Shown: piece by piece, positions 55,187-63,218 of the stretch
How the letters are laid out: each line of letters opens with the position of its first letter
How positions within the stretch are numbered: the first letter of the stretch is position 1
Source: an uncultured Myxococcales bacterium
GTDB taxonomy: Bacteria; Myxococcota_A; UBA9042
DNA: 64,000 bases
Direction of reading: 5' to 3'
Assembly (NCBI GenBank): GCA_903840165.1
Contig: CAIMEY010000073.1
Location: 62,001 to 126,000, forward strand
Notes under the pieces: generated by a model
The model's database searches: none
What the model saw: only the letters and a program-made list of their open reading frames with translations
Told to the model about the DNA's origin: nothing
Made by a program: the position numbers and the translations under genes

Positions 55187-56932
55187 ATGGCAGATGGCAA
55201 CCGCAAGAACGTTGATACGACACAGGATGTGCCGCTAGAGCGCCTCGCCGCCAAGGCCAAAGTAGCGCCACCACCTAGCCCAAAGGTAGCCGAGCCGAAG
55301 CTGCCGCTAAGTGCCGACGCCGCTGCGCGCCTAGAGATAGAACTGACCGAGTTTATTCGGCAAGAGAAGATCGAGCTGGGCATTGGTATTGACGCGCACT
55401 TCAAGGACGTGGTCCAAGACGGCTTCACCGCAGCCCAGCGTCCGCACACGACAATTCTGGTTTCTGGCCTGACTTTTGCCCATGACACCTTTGCCACGGC
55501 GGCGCTGCGCGGCCTGGGCTACAAAGTGCGGGCGATGGACGTCCCGGATGTGGAATCCCTGCGTTTTGGCAAGGAATTCGGCAATCGCGGCCAGTGCAAT
55601 CCGACCTACTTCACCGTAGGCAACCTTGTGAAATTCCTCACACAGTTGCGCGATGAAGGCATGACCACGGAGCAAATCTGCGAGCGCTACATCTACTTGA
55701 CGGCCGGAGCCTGCGGGCCTTGCCGTTTTGGCAGCTATACGACGGAGTACCGAAAAGCTTTGCGGGATGCGGGGTTTGACGGCTTTCGCGTGACTCTGTT
55801 CCAGCAAAAGGGAGGGCTAGAGCAAGGCAGCGCCGACCAAGCCGGCTTGCAGATGGGGCCGCCGTTTTTCGTCCGGATTCTGCTGGCTTTGATGATTGGT
55901 GACGCCCTCAACGCTTTGATGTACCGCATCCGTCCCTACGAAGTCGAGGCGGGCGCCACCGACCGCGCCCTGCAACAATGCCGGGCCATGCTGGTACATA
56001 CCCTTGAAACACCAGGCGAATTGCCCAAGATACCTCTAACGCTAATCCGGGTGCGGCGGACCCTGGGGCGCATCGCGGTCGATCGGACCCGCATCAAGCC
56101 AAAGGTTGGAATTATTGGCGAATTCTGGGCCATGACCACAGAGGGCGATGGCAATTACAAGATGCCCAGCTTTCTCGAGAGCGAAGGGGCCGAAGTCGAT
56201 GTGCAGTTGGTGACGGCTTGGCTGCTGTATAACCTCTGGGAAGTACGGTGGGATACCCAGAGACGCCTGGGCCTTTCTGGCACCGATGGTGGGCTGTGGG
56301 GCCTAGCCGGCAAGGACAATCCGGGGCGCACGGTGTGGATGATGCACGCTGCGGACAAGGCGCTGCGCGTCGTGTTTCAATCCATCGCCAACACCATGGG
56401 ATTGCACGGTTATGTGCTGCCAGACATGAACGAACTGGCCGAAGTGGTCAAGGGCCACTACCACTACGAGGTGCGCGGCGGCGAAGGACATATGGAAGTC
56501 GCCAAGCTGATCCTCAATACCGTGCACCGCAAGGTCAATATGACCTTATCGATCAAGCCTTTTGGCTGCATGCCCAGCAGCGGCGTCTCCGACGGCGTGC
56601 AAAGCGTGGTGCAGGCGATCCACCCCGATGCACTGTATTTGCCTGTAGAAACAACGGGAGACGGCGCAGTCAACGTCTATTCGCGCGTACAGATGGTCCT
56701 GCACAAGGCGCGACAAGTCGCCCAGCAAGAAGTGGCGACGGCGTGCGCAGAGAACGGCACAAATCTTGAGCAAGTTCAAGGTATTTTGCGGAGGCACCCT
56801 TGGCTCGGGCGGGCCCTGCATCGAGCCCCGCATGGCGCGGGCTGCACGGCAGCTGATGTGGTGAGCGAGGTCGGGAGCTGGCTAAAATTCGTGCCAAAAT
56901 CAATGCCTTGGCTCAAGCAAGTGCCGGCTTGA
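55187..56932 (+). CDS. 2-hydroxyacyl-CoA dehydratase (HgdB/DUF2229)-like partner protein
   Basis: A 581-residue protein. After a Pro/Ala-rich N-terminus come ILVSGLTFAHDTFATAALRGLGYK, GNRGQCNPTYFTVGNL, TAGACGPCRFGSYTTEYRKAL, VGIIGEFWAMTTEGDGNYKM and SIKPFGCMPSSGVSDGVQ. The Cys positions fit the 4Fe-4S ligands of dehydratase/double-cubane-type proteins. AGGAGG is 4 bp before ATG 55187, 46 bp after the activase gene, so they form an operon. In many bacteria the two parts are one fused polypeptide of about 1400 residues or more; here they are separate. No CoA-transferase or ligase is nearby, so the substrate is open. Confidence 0.82.
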   Translation: MADGNRKNVDTTQDVPLERLAAKAKVAPPPSPKVAEPKLPLSADAAARLEIELTEFIRQEKIELGIGIDAHFKDVVQDGFTAAQRPHTTILVSGLTFAHDTFATAALRGLGYKVRAMDVPDVESLRFGKEFGNRGQCNPTYFTVGNLVKFLTQLRDEGMTTEQICERYIYLTAGACGPCRFGSYTTEYRKALRDAGFDGFRVTLFQQKGGLEQGSADQAGLQMGPPFFVRILLALMIGDALNALMYRIRPYEVEAGATDRALQQCRAMLVHTLETPGELPKIPLTLIRVRRTLGRIAVDRTRIKPKVGIIGEFWAMTTEGDGNYKMPSFLESEGAEVDVQLVTAWLLYNLWEVRWDTQRRLGLSGTDGGLWGLAGKDNPGRTVWMMHAADKALRVVFQSIANTMGLHGYVLPDMNELAEVVKGHYHYEVRGGEGHMEVAKLILNTVHRKVNMTLSIKPFGCMPSSGVSDGVQSVVQAIHPDALYLPVETTGDGAVNVYSRVQMVLHKARQVAQQEVATACAENGTNLEQVQGILRRHPWLGRALHRAPHGAGCTAADVVSEVGSWLKFVPKSMPWLKQVPA

Positions 56933-57009
56933 CACAGGCGTGGTCCCCGGGCAAGGTGAAGGCGTGCCAGCGCGGCAGCAACGCCTCGCGGCTTTCCCTG
57001 GGGGATCGA

Positions 57010-59157
57010 ATGAAGGGCTGTTGGCAACTCCTGGCGTGTAGCGTCCTAATTCTCGGTGCTTGCGGCAATACCGACAACGCAGCGGCTGGCGGTGGCGGCG
57101 ACGCCACCTCGGTCAACCAAGAGGACGGCAGCGTCAGCGGCGACGGTGGCCAAGACAACGGCGGCCAAGACAACGGCAACGCCGCGACCGATTCCGGCAG
57201 CCAACCCAGTCAAGACGTCGACAATACAAGCGATTTAACCGGCAGCGATCCCGGAGTCAACCCCGGCGATGCGGCCGTGAGCGATGGCAGTGGCTGCGGC
57301 GATGGCCAATGCACGGCCGGAGAAACACCCGCGAATTGCCCTCAAGATTGCGGGGTTATCGGCGCCGATGCCGGCAGCGACCAGGGTGGCACCCCCGACT
57401 CGGGCGGCGTGGACGGCGGCGGGCAAGGGCAAGACGGCGGCCCAATCTCCGATTCCATCAGTAGCGACGCGGTCTTGACAGACGTTGGGCCCTTTTGCGG
57501 CGATGGCAACTGCGATTTCCCCGGCGAAAATGACAGCAATTGCGCGGTGGACTGCAATGGCAAGAAAGACGCCGGCGGCCTATCCGACACGCCCGGAGCC
57601 GACGGCGGTGCACTAGACGGTGGCGCGGCCCCCCAGGACGGCGGCGGCGCAGAAGTGGGCAATATGACCCCGTGTACTGGCAAGCCCGACGGCAGCGCCT
57701 GTTCGTCCGGCAAGCTATGCACCACCAATGAGTCCTGCCTCGGCGGCCAGTGCCAAGGCGGCAAGTCCAGCTGCGACGACAACAATGCGTGCACCGTCGA
57801 TACTTGTGACAGCTTGGGCGCCTGTGGCCACACCAACACCGCGGCCGGAACCGCTTGCACCGTCGGGGGTTCCCTGTGCCCAGGCACGTGCAACTTCGGC
57901 TTTTGCTCACCTGCTGCGGGCGGCTGCAACATGACCGGCGGCTGCAAGGACCAAGCCTTGGCCTGCGGCAGTGAGTTGGTCGTCCAGCCAGTCAACATGA
58001 CATCTGCTGTTGTATCTTGGTCGTGCACAGGGGGTCAGTTCCTGCCCGGCAATGAGACGTCCTTCATCGTCACGGCACCGTGCGCAGGCAGCTTTACCGT
58101 ATTAATTCGCGTGGCTGGCTCTGGACTCTTTGGCGTCAATACGCCCGTCGTGCAGCAAACGGCCCACGTCATGGTCGTCGATGAAGTCGGCTCCGGCGGC
58201 AATTGTGGTTCCTCCGCAGCGTCTTGCGCCGATGCGACGTCCCAGCAACAGGCCTGCGGAGCCTCTGGCATCCCAGCTCCAGTCGGCTGCAAGACGGAAT
58301 TCCTTGTTAAGTTCAATGCAACCAAGGCTGGGCCGCGGCGCATCGTCGTCGATTCGTTGATGGCCAACGCCTTGACGCTGGTAGACGCTGTGGGCGCTGG
58401 CTGCGCGTGCATGACCGGCAATGTCACATGCGGCAACGGCAAATGCGACCCAGGCGAAACCTGTGGTGCCTGCCAGGTCGATTGCGGCAAGTGCACCAAG
58501 GTCGTCTGCGGCGACAATTTCTGCGCCGGCGAAAGTGGTGAATCCTGCAGCAACTGCCCCGGCGATTGCGGGGCCTGCCCCGCCACCTGTGGCAACGGCA
58601 AATGGGATCCGGGCGAGACTTGCCAGAATTGCATGAAGGATTGCGGAGGCTTGTGCGCGCCCGGCCTGTGCGGCAACGGCGTCTGCGACAAGGTGGAAGA
58701 CTGCTTGAGTTGCCCCAAGGACTGCAAAGTGGGCTGCAGCGCCGTCTGCGGCGATGGCATGTGCGTAATGGGCGAAACCTGCACAACTTGCGCCCTAGAC
58801 TGCGGACTTTGCGCAGGTTCTGGCTGTGGCCCGGGCGGTTGCTCGGGCGCCATCTGCGGCAATGGCCAATGCGAAGCGGCGGGCGGGGAAACGCAACAAT
58901 CCTGCCCAGCTGACTGCAAAGCCGCGGCTGTCTGCGGCAATGGCCAATGCGAGTACCCGGCCGAAACGCCGCAATCCTGCCCGGCGGACTGCAAGATGGG
59001 CGGCCCCGCGGTCTGCGGCGACGGCATGTGCCAGATGGAAGCTGGTGAAACAAAGGCTAATTGTCCAGCAGACTGCGCGCCAAAGTGCGGCAATGGCATC
59101 TGCGAGACCAACCTCGGCGAGTCCAAGGCCACCTGCCCGGCGGACTGCCCGGGATAG
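57010..59157 (+). CDS. Cys-rich lipoprotein with CGNG-C--GE-type repeats
   Basis: A 715-residue surface protein. The signal peptide ends LILGAC; long Gly/Asp/Ser linkers follow, interrupted by CGDGQCTAGETPANCPQDC and CGDGNCDFPGENDSNCAVDC. A CDDNNACTVDTCDSLGAC unit like those of the other giant proteins lies near 260. A beta-rich domain (about 310-470, VVSWSCTGGQFLPGNETSF) follows, then at least nine CGNG-C--GE---C--DC repeats to the end. The repeated Asp/Glu/Asn loop could bind calcium; this is inference. ATG 57010 begins the signal peptide. Confidence 0.85.
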   Translation: MKGCWQLLACSVLILGACGNTDNAAAGGGGDATSVNQEDGSVSGDGGQDNGGQDNGNAATDSGSQPSQDVDNTSDLTGSDPGVNPGDAAVSDGSGCGDGQCTAGETPANCPQDCGVIGADAGSDQGGTPDSGGVDGGGQGQDGGPISDSISSDAVLTDVGPFCGDGNCDFPGENDSNCAVDCNGKKDAGGLSDTPGADGGALDGGAAPQDGGGAEVGNMTPCTGKPDGSACSSGKLCTTNESCLGGQCQGGKSSCDDNNACTVDTCDSLGACGHTNTAAGTACTVGGSLCPGTCNFGFCSPAAGGCNMTGGCKDQALACGSELVVQPVNMTSAVVSWSCTGGQFLPGNETSFIVTAPCAGSFTVLIRVAGSGLFGVNTPVVQQTAHVMVVDEVGSGGNCGSSAASCADATSQQQACGASGIPAPVGCKTEFLVKFNATKAGPRRIVVDSLMANALTLVDAVGAGCACMTGNVTCGNGKCDPGETCGACQVDCGKCTKVVCGDNFCAGESGESCSNCPGDCGACPATCGNGKWDPGETCQNCMKDCGGLCAPGLCGNGVCDKVEDCLSCPKDCKVGCSAVCGDGMCVMGETCTTCALDCGLCAGSGCGPGGCSGAICGNGQCEAAGGETQQSCPADCKAAAVCGNGQCEYPAETPQSCPADCKMGGPAVCGDGMCQMEAGETKANCPADCAPKCGNGICETNLGESKATCPADCPG

Positions 59158-59188
59158 AAGTTGTCCGGCGGACTCCCTGGGATAAAAG
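59137..59188. repeat. 28-bp imperfect tandem duplication at a gene end
   Basis: CCGGCGGACTGCCCGGGATA and following bases (59137-59160) recur at 59165-59188 with three substitutions. The first copy contains the stop codon of the Cys-rich gene. The second copy lies outside it and looks like a decaying duplicate of the last codons. Confidence 0.75.
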
Positions 59189-59617
59189 TAGGAATTTACG
59201 AGTGGTTCGTCGCTGGCGACTCCAATCGAGGTGCCAAGCAGGGCTCCTGCACACCCAAATCGCGCAATTGGATGCCCCCGCTCCGGCGGCCGCGCGCCAG
59301 CCTGCAAAGCAAATCTCTCTTCTAATCAGCAGGGTGACGGCCAATCGGGCGTTCAATGCAAGGGATGACTTGGCCCTTGACATGGACCTGCGGCAGACGG
59401 CAACCGCCTTCAGATAACCGACCGGGATACCCATACGGCCAACCTGAGACGGCGGGGCACGTGGGGATGAGCCCAGGGTTTCCCTCCCGGGTCATCTCGA
59501 ATCGCAGGCGTTATGCATGGTTTGGGGTGGACGATCCTAAGGGATCGCGGCCGGCTATGGCTCCTCGGAGTCACAGCCGTGGTTAGTTATTAATTTATTT
59601 ATTCCATGAGGTTATGC
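59158..59617. other. Intergenic region with two hairpins and an AT-rich leader
   Basis: About 460 bp without a convincing gene. It starts with a decayed copy of the preceding gene end. Near its right side are two hairpins (59532-59578) and then an AT-rich stretch (TTAGTTATTAATTTATTTATT), unusual in this GC-rich DNA, that leads into the gene at 59618. Confidence 0.6.
59532..59578 (+). terminator. Two adjacent hairpins followed by an AT-rich tract
   Basis: Hairpin one: CGATCC-TAAG-GGATCG (59532-59547), 6-bp stem. Hairpin two: 59553-59578, about 11 bp with one mismatch and one G-T pair around CTCG. The T-rich stretch after it begins about 8 bp downstream, so it could be a terminator, a 5'-leader structure for the gene at 59618, or both. 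The function is inferred. Confidence 0.35.
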
Positions 59618-61246
59618 ATGTCCATGCTCTTGGCTGGACCCAGTGCCGTTCTGCCCGTGGCCATGGCCACGATTTCCACGGTTCTTTCCGATCCATCGAT
59701 TCTGGGCTGGGCGACCTTGGCTGCGGTGAGTTTTACCGTGTTCTTTGGCACCCAAGTGCGCATGCAGCGACGGCGCAAGGACGCCCTCCGTTCGGGTCCA
59801 GGCCACATTGTCACTTGGGTGTATCATCAGCGAGATCAAGAGGAATTCAAGTGGCTACTTGAGGAGGATCCCTCCCTGTTTCGCGCGATCTATTACCCGG
59901 TAGTCTTGCCGGCCGGGCTCGGTGTCCTTTTGCAGTTTTGCGCATTACTGACGCGAGTCTTCGACCCGGAAACACCAACCCTACTGGCCGTGTTTGCCAT
60001 TGGTGCGGTCATCCTGCTGGTCTATCCACTTGTGAAACACAATAAGAAAGCTAGTGAATTCGGGCAGGTAACGCTATCAACGGATGGCCTGATCGTAGGC
60101 AGCAAGGTGTACTTCATCCGCAGCCAAGAAGACTTCTTCGACATCGAACTGCGCCAAACAGATAAGCACAATTGGCTCAAGATTACACTGATGTTGCGCG
60201 GGGCTGGCAACGCCGATGGGCTGCTGGTCCGCGGTGCCGAGGTCATCCGCATTCCCGTGCCGCTGGGATGCCAAGACGAGGCGCAGCGCGTGGTCAAGGC
60301 CTTTGAGGCTTGCTATCCGCGCGACCGCATCGAGGAACCAGACCCTCCGCCGCCCCGGCGCCACCGCCAACTTCCGAAAAATGATGAAGATCCACAAGCG
60401 TTTGGACTGGCCCCGGCACCTGTCACCGCCAGCGCACCTACCGCCGTCCCGAACGCAGGGCCAAGGCCTACCGCTGCCGGCTCGCGATCGGAAGTCCGCC
60501 GCCGCGATGACCCGTTGCAAGAGTCACGACTGCCAATGCCGAGCGGCCCCGATGGCGACGCAGCGTGGCGCTGGGTGGTGGCCCTGCTGATGGTATTGGG
60601 CATTCCGGCCTTTGCATGGTTCTTTTCGCGTGTAGAAGCCCCTGACAATCATCGAGAAGTCGGGGAGCGGGCCTCCTCGTCCTACCAGTGCGTCAGCCAC
60701 AACGTGCGGATGAACAACAAGGGGGAGCAAGTGTGCGCTCCAGCCTGTGGTTCCGCCGCCGACTGCGCGCGACCCGAGCGCTGCGTGCATGGCGAATGCG
60801 TGCCACCGGGAAAACCGCTTGGTGCGTCCTGCAGTGAACCTTCTGATTGTGAGGGAGATCTCTGCCTGACCTTTCTATCCCTTTCGCCCGAAGCACTCCG
60901 TTCGGCCGACGACGCAACGACGCGCAACGCCTGCAGTCAACCGTGCGCGGCGGACAAACCGTGCCCCCAAGACTACCACTGCGTGCGCGTGGAGGAAAAG
61001 CCAGCCTGTGTCAGCCGCGCCCGCGTGTCAGAGATAGAATTGATGCGCGATAGGGACTTGGAACCCAATGGGCAATTCAGTGATGCCGAAATGACCCGCC
61101 GGTACCAAGAATTGATACACCCGGCCAAGGACGACGGCACCGACCATGCTGGCGGGGAGGGGCGAGACGACGAGACGTCCGCGTCAGCGCCGGAGGCTCC
61201 GCGACCGACCAGGCACGGCAAGGGTCACAAAGGCAAGCGGAATTGA
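59618..61246 (+). CDS. Unknown membrane protein with Cys-rich exterior domain
   Basis: A 542-residue protein. Membrane helices lie near residues 10-45 and 90-140; a cytoplasmic PH-like beta-rich part (about 145-235, VTLSTDGLIVGSKVYFI, RIPVPLGCQDEAQRVVKAFEAC) is followed by a Pro-rich linker, another membrane helix (about 325-345), and a C-terminal part with a Cys pattern (CAPACGSAADCARPERCVHGECVPPG, CSEPSDCEGDLCL) of a kind common in myxobacterial surface proteins. The tail is Asp/Lys/His-rich. GAGG 6 bp upstream favours ATG 59618. Function unknown. Confidence 0.75.
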   Translation: MSMLLAGPSAVLPVAMATISTVLSDPSILGWATLAAVSFTVFFGTQVRMQRRRKDALRSGPGHIVTWVYHQRDQEEFKWLLEEDPSLFRAIYYPVVLPAGLGVLLQFCALLTRVFDPETPTLLAVFAIGAVILLVYPLVKHNKKASEFGQVTLSTDGLIVGSKVYFIRSQEDFFDIELRQTDKHNWLKITLMLRGAGNADGLLVRGAEVIRIPVPLGCQDEAQRVVKAFEACYPRDRIEEPDPPPPRRHRQLPKNDEDPQAFGLAPAPVTASAPTAVPNAGPRPTAAGSRSEVRRRDDPLQESRLPMPSGPDGDAAWRWVVALLMVLGIPAFAWFFSRVEAPDNHREVGERASSSYQCVSHNVRMNNKGEQVCAPACGSAADCARPERCVHGECVPPGKPLGASCSEPSDCEGDLCLTFLSLSPEALRSADDATTRNACSQPCAADKPCPQDYHCVRVEEKPACVSRARVSEIELMRDRDLEPNGQFSDAEMTRRYQELIHPAKDDGTDHAGGEGRDDETSASAPEAPRPTRHGKGHKGKRN

Positions 61247-61458
61247 CCAGGGCAGTGGTTCACGATGTCTCGGCGACCGCACGCGATGGCTCTGCTAGAC
61301 CACTGACGCCTAGCCCTTGGCCTTCCAATGCAGCAACTAGCAGAAATCGCAAAGGAACGGTTTAGTCGCTGTTCAGCCCAGGGCTGGCGTTCGCCTTGCC
61401 GCGCAAGAAATTGTCGGCGGGCGGGCTGGTGAGGTCATCGCCCCAGGCCGCCTCAGCG

Positions 61459-61695
61459 TCAGGGACGACGGGCCTTTCTTGAGCTAACTGGCGCAGCGCA
61501 TTTGCCTTCGACAAACACAGGTTTGCCGTCATCGTCGGGCATCCATTGCCCGGGACCACGGGTAGTAGCACAGTTGCCACTTCCGCAAGCAGCGATGGCC
61601 GCACTCAGGCAAAACACCAAGACGATTGCCAAGCGTCGGCGTTGGGCAGTCCGGGCGACCAACCTTACGACTTGTCCAGATAAGCAAATAGCCAT
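61459..61695 (-). CDS. Small putative lipoprotein
   Basis: A 78-residue frame with a long signal-like segment (LAIVLVFCLSAAIAAC) and a possible lipobox (AIAAC), then GSGNCATTRGPGQWMPDDDGKPVFVEGKC. Another frame over 61362-61500 continues with a more acidic, protein-like end (LRQLAQERPVVPDAEAAWGDD), so a frameshift may have shortened the gene. No homology recognised. Confidence 0.4.
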   Translation of the reverse strand: MAICLSGQVVRLVARTAQRRRLAIVLVFCLSAAIAACGSGNCATTRGPGQWMPDDDGKPVFVEGKCAAPVSSRKARRP

Positions 61696-61930
61696 GGTAT
61701 TACCAGATCTTGTGCGCCGAGCATAGTCCAGCCAACAGGGCAAGCTCACCGCCATTCGCCCCACCTTTTGCGCACAATTTTCGTGCCAAAACCGCCGCCG
61801 GCCCTCGGCAACAACAGCAAGTTTGAGCCACGGCTCGGTGCTCCGTCAAGCCAAGCCGCGGCAGTCGCCTCCAAGTTGGCCCCTGCGGCGGAGAGGGGCG
61901 GCCAAGGCTACGGAGGGCTTAGCAATCTGT

Positions 61931-62347
61931 CTAGGGTGCGAGGCGATGACGGCAGTGCCGCAATCGCGAAGTTCTTTGCGGGTTAGAGGTGGTAGTTGGC
62001 GAAGGCACCGAAGTCCAGTCGGCACCGTCGTACTGCCAGATCAGGCCCTTGTTGCCGACGGCGAATTTGTCGTGCGCGCTGGTGCCATAGATCCACCAAA
62101 CAAAGCTGGGAATGCCCGTGACGACCGGTGTCCACGCCCTGCCATCGCTGTGCAAGATTATGCTTTTGCTGGCATTTCCTCCGGCGGCCCAGATGTCAGT
62201 TGGGCCGCTTGCCCGCACACTGGCCAGCGCACCCTGCGATGCGGTATCGCCTCCGGCATCCTCATGCCCGGCGTCTGGGGTGACGGTGGTCGACGTGGCA
62301 CATGCGGCCAGGGAGGCAAGGACCAGGCCAAGGACTCGATGCTTCAT
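61931..62347 (-). CDS. Short lipoprotein with a single propeller-like repeat, probably truncated
   Basis: 138 residues. Signal peptide MKHRVLGLVLASLAAC with a lipobox; an Asp/Gly linker; then SGPTDIWAAGGNASKSIILHSDGRAW and DKFAVGNKGLIWQYDGADWTSV, the DIWAVG-GxILHYDGxxW repeat known from larger myxobacterial secreted proteins, where several such units follow each other. Only one and a half units are present, then an Arg-rich end. GGGAG precedes ATG 62347. Probably a remnant or a 3'-truncated gene. Confidence 0.5.
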   Translation of the reverse strand: MKHRVLGLVLASLAACATSTTVTPDAGHEDAGGDTASQGALASVRASGPTDIWAAGGNASKSIILHSDGRAWTPVVTGIPSFVWWIYGTSAHDKFAVGNKGLIWQYDGADWTSVPSPTTTSNPQRTSRLRHCRHRLAP

Positions 62348-63218
62348 GAGAGGCTCCCCAGGAACGCCAGGGTCATGGTCGAACGCCGCGCGACCTTGGA
62401 CCAATTGCTCCATCTCGAAGTCGGTCAGCAGTCGACCCGGGGCGCCATAGGCACCGAATTCCGGCACCGGCGCATTGGGCGGCAAGAGTCCCGGCGTGGC
62501 TTGGTCGCGATTGCGTGCCAAGGCCGGGGTAGGTAATAAAGCGATTCAATATCAAGTGTGTCCCGACAAGCTGTGGTTCACGCATGGAGCGACTTCACGA
62601 GATTGCGCAGCAGGACCGCCGAAGACCCTCGGGATTTCGCAGTCGCCGCGAGCGAGCGGATTCATCGCCGTGGTTGCGTGTGAGGTTCGCTTGATGGCAG
62701 GTAATTGGCGCGCCAGGGGCGATAAAGCCAAAGCTCCCCCGGCGCGGCGCGGGTCATTGGCACTGGGATGCACCCAGGGGAACCGTCCACGCGGTTGCGG
62801 CGCCTACCCTCGCTGTGATGTACGGCAACGGGATCCGGACAAACGCGCAATTCCAGCGAGCCCGCTGCGGTGGGAGGCGGGCATGGCGGCGGCCCAGTAT
62901 GCACGCGCAAGCTTGGTCAACGCCTTGATAGTAAATGTAAAACCGACGGTATCGCTTGTTCTGGCCGGCCTGACCTACGCGCATAGGCCGGGTTCTGGCA
63001 GTCATCGCCCTGTCTACCGAGCTGTGCGTCCGTCACGCACCTGCGTGGACAGGCGTTCCAGCGACTTGTGCGTCCCTTCATCCGGCCCGACGTAAACCGG
63101 TACCGGCGACAGGTCGGGCGGATCGCCTACGAAACCATGATCCGGCGGCAAAAGTATCTACGGCAGCGAGCCACGGCATCCAGGGCCAAATGGTAGCCCC
63201 GCAGCCGCACCGTGTTCT
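62348..63218. other. Gene-poor region, possibly decayed coding DNA
   Basis: About 870 bp with no convincing intact gene. On the minus strand, a frame ending at 63014 reads FVGDPPDLSPVPVYVGPDEG and HKSLERLSTQVRDGRTAR, which looks like a natural protein end, while the N-terminal side lies in a different frame (VRLRGYHLALDAVARCRRYF, from about 63210). This suggests a broken small gene. No tRNA, RNA element or promoter was recognised. Confidence 0.4.

Noticed and set aside
62475-63095. Open frame of 206 codons on the plus strand
   Set aside because: Arg/Pro/Ala-rich with no motif and no ribosome binding site. It overlaps better protein-like fragments on the minus strand.
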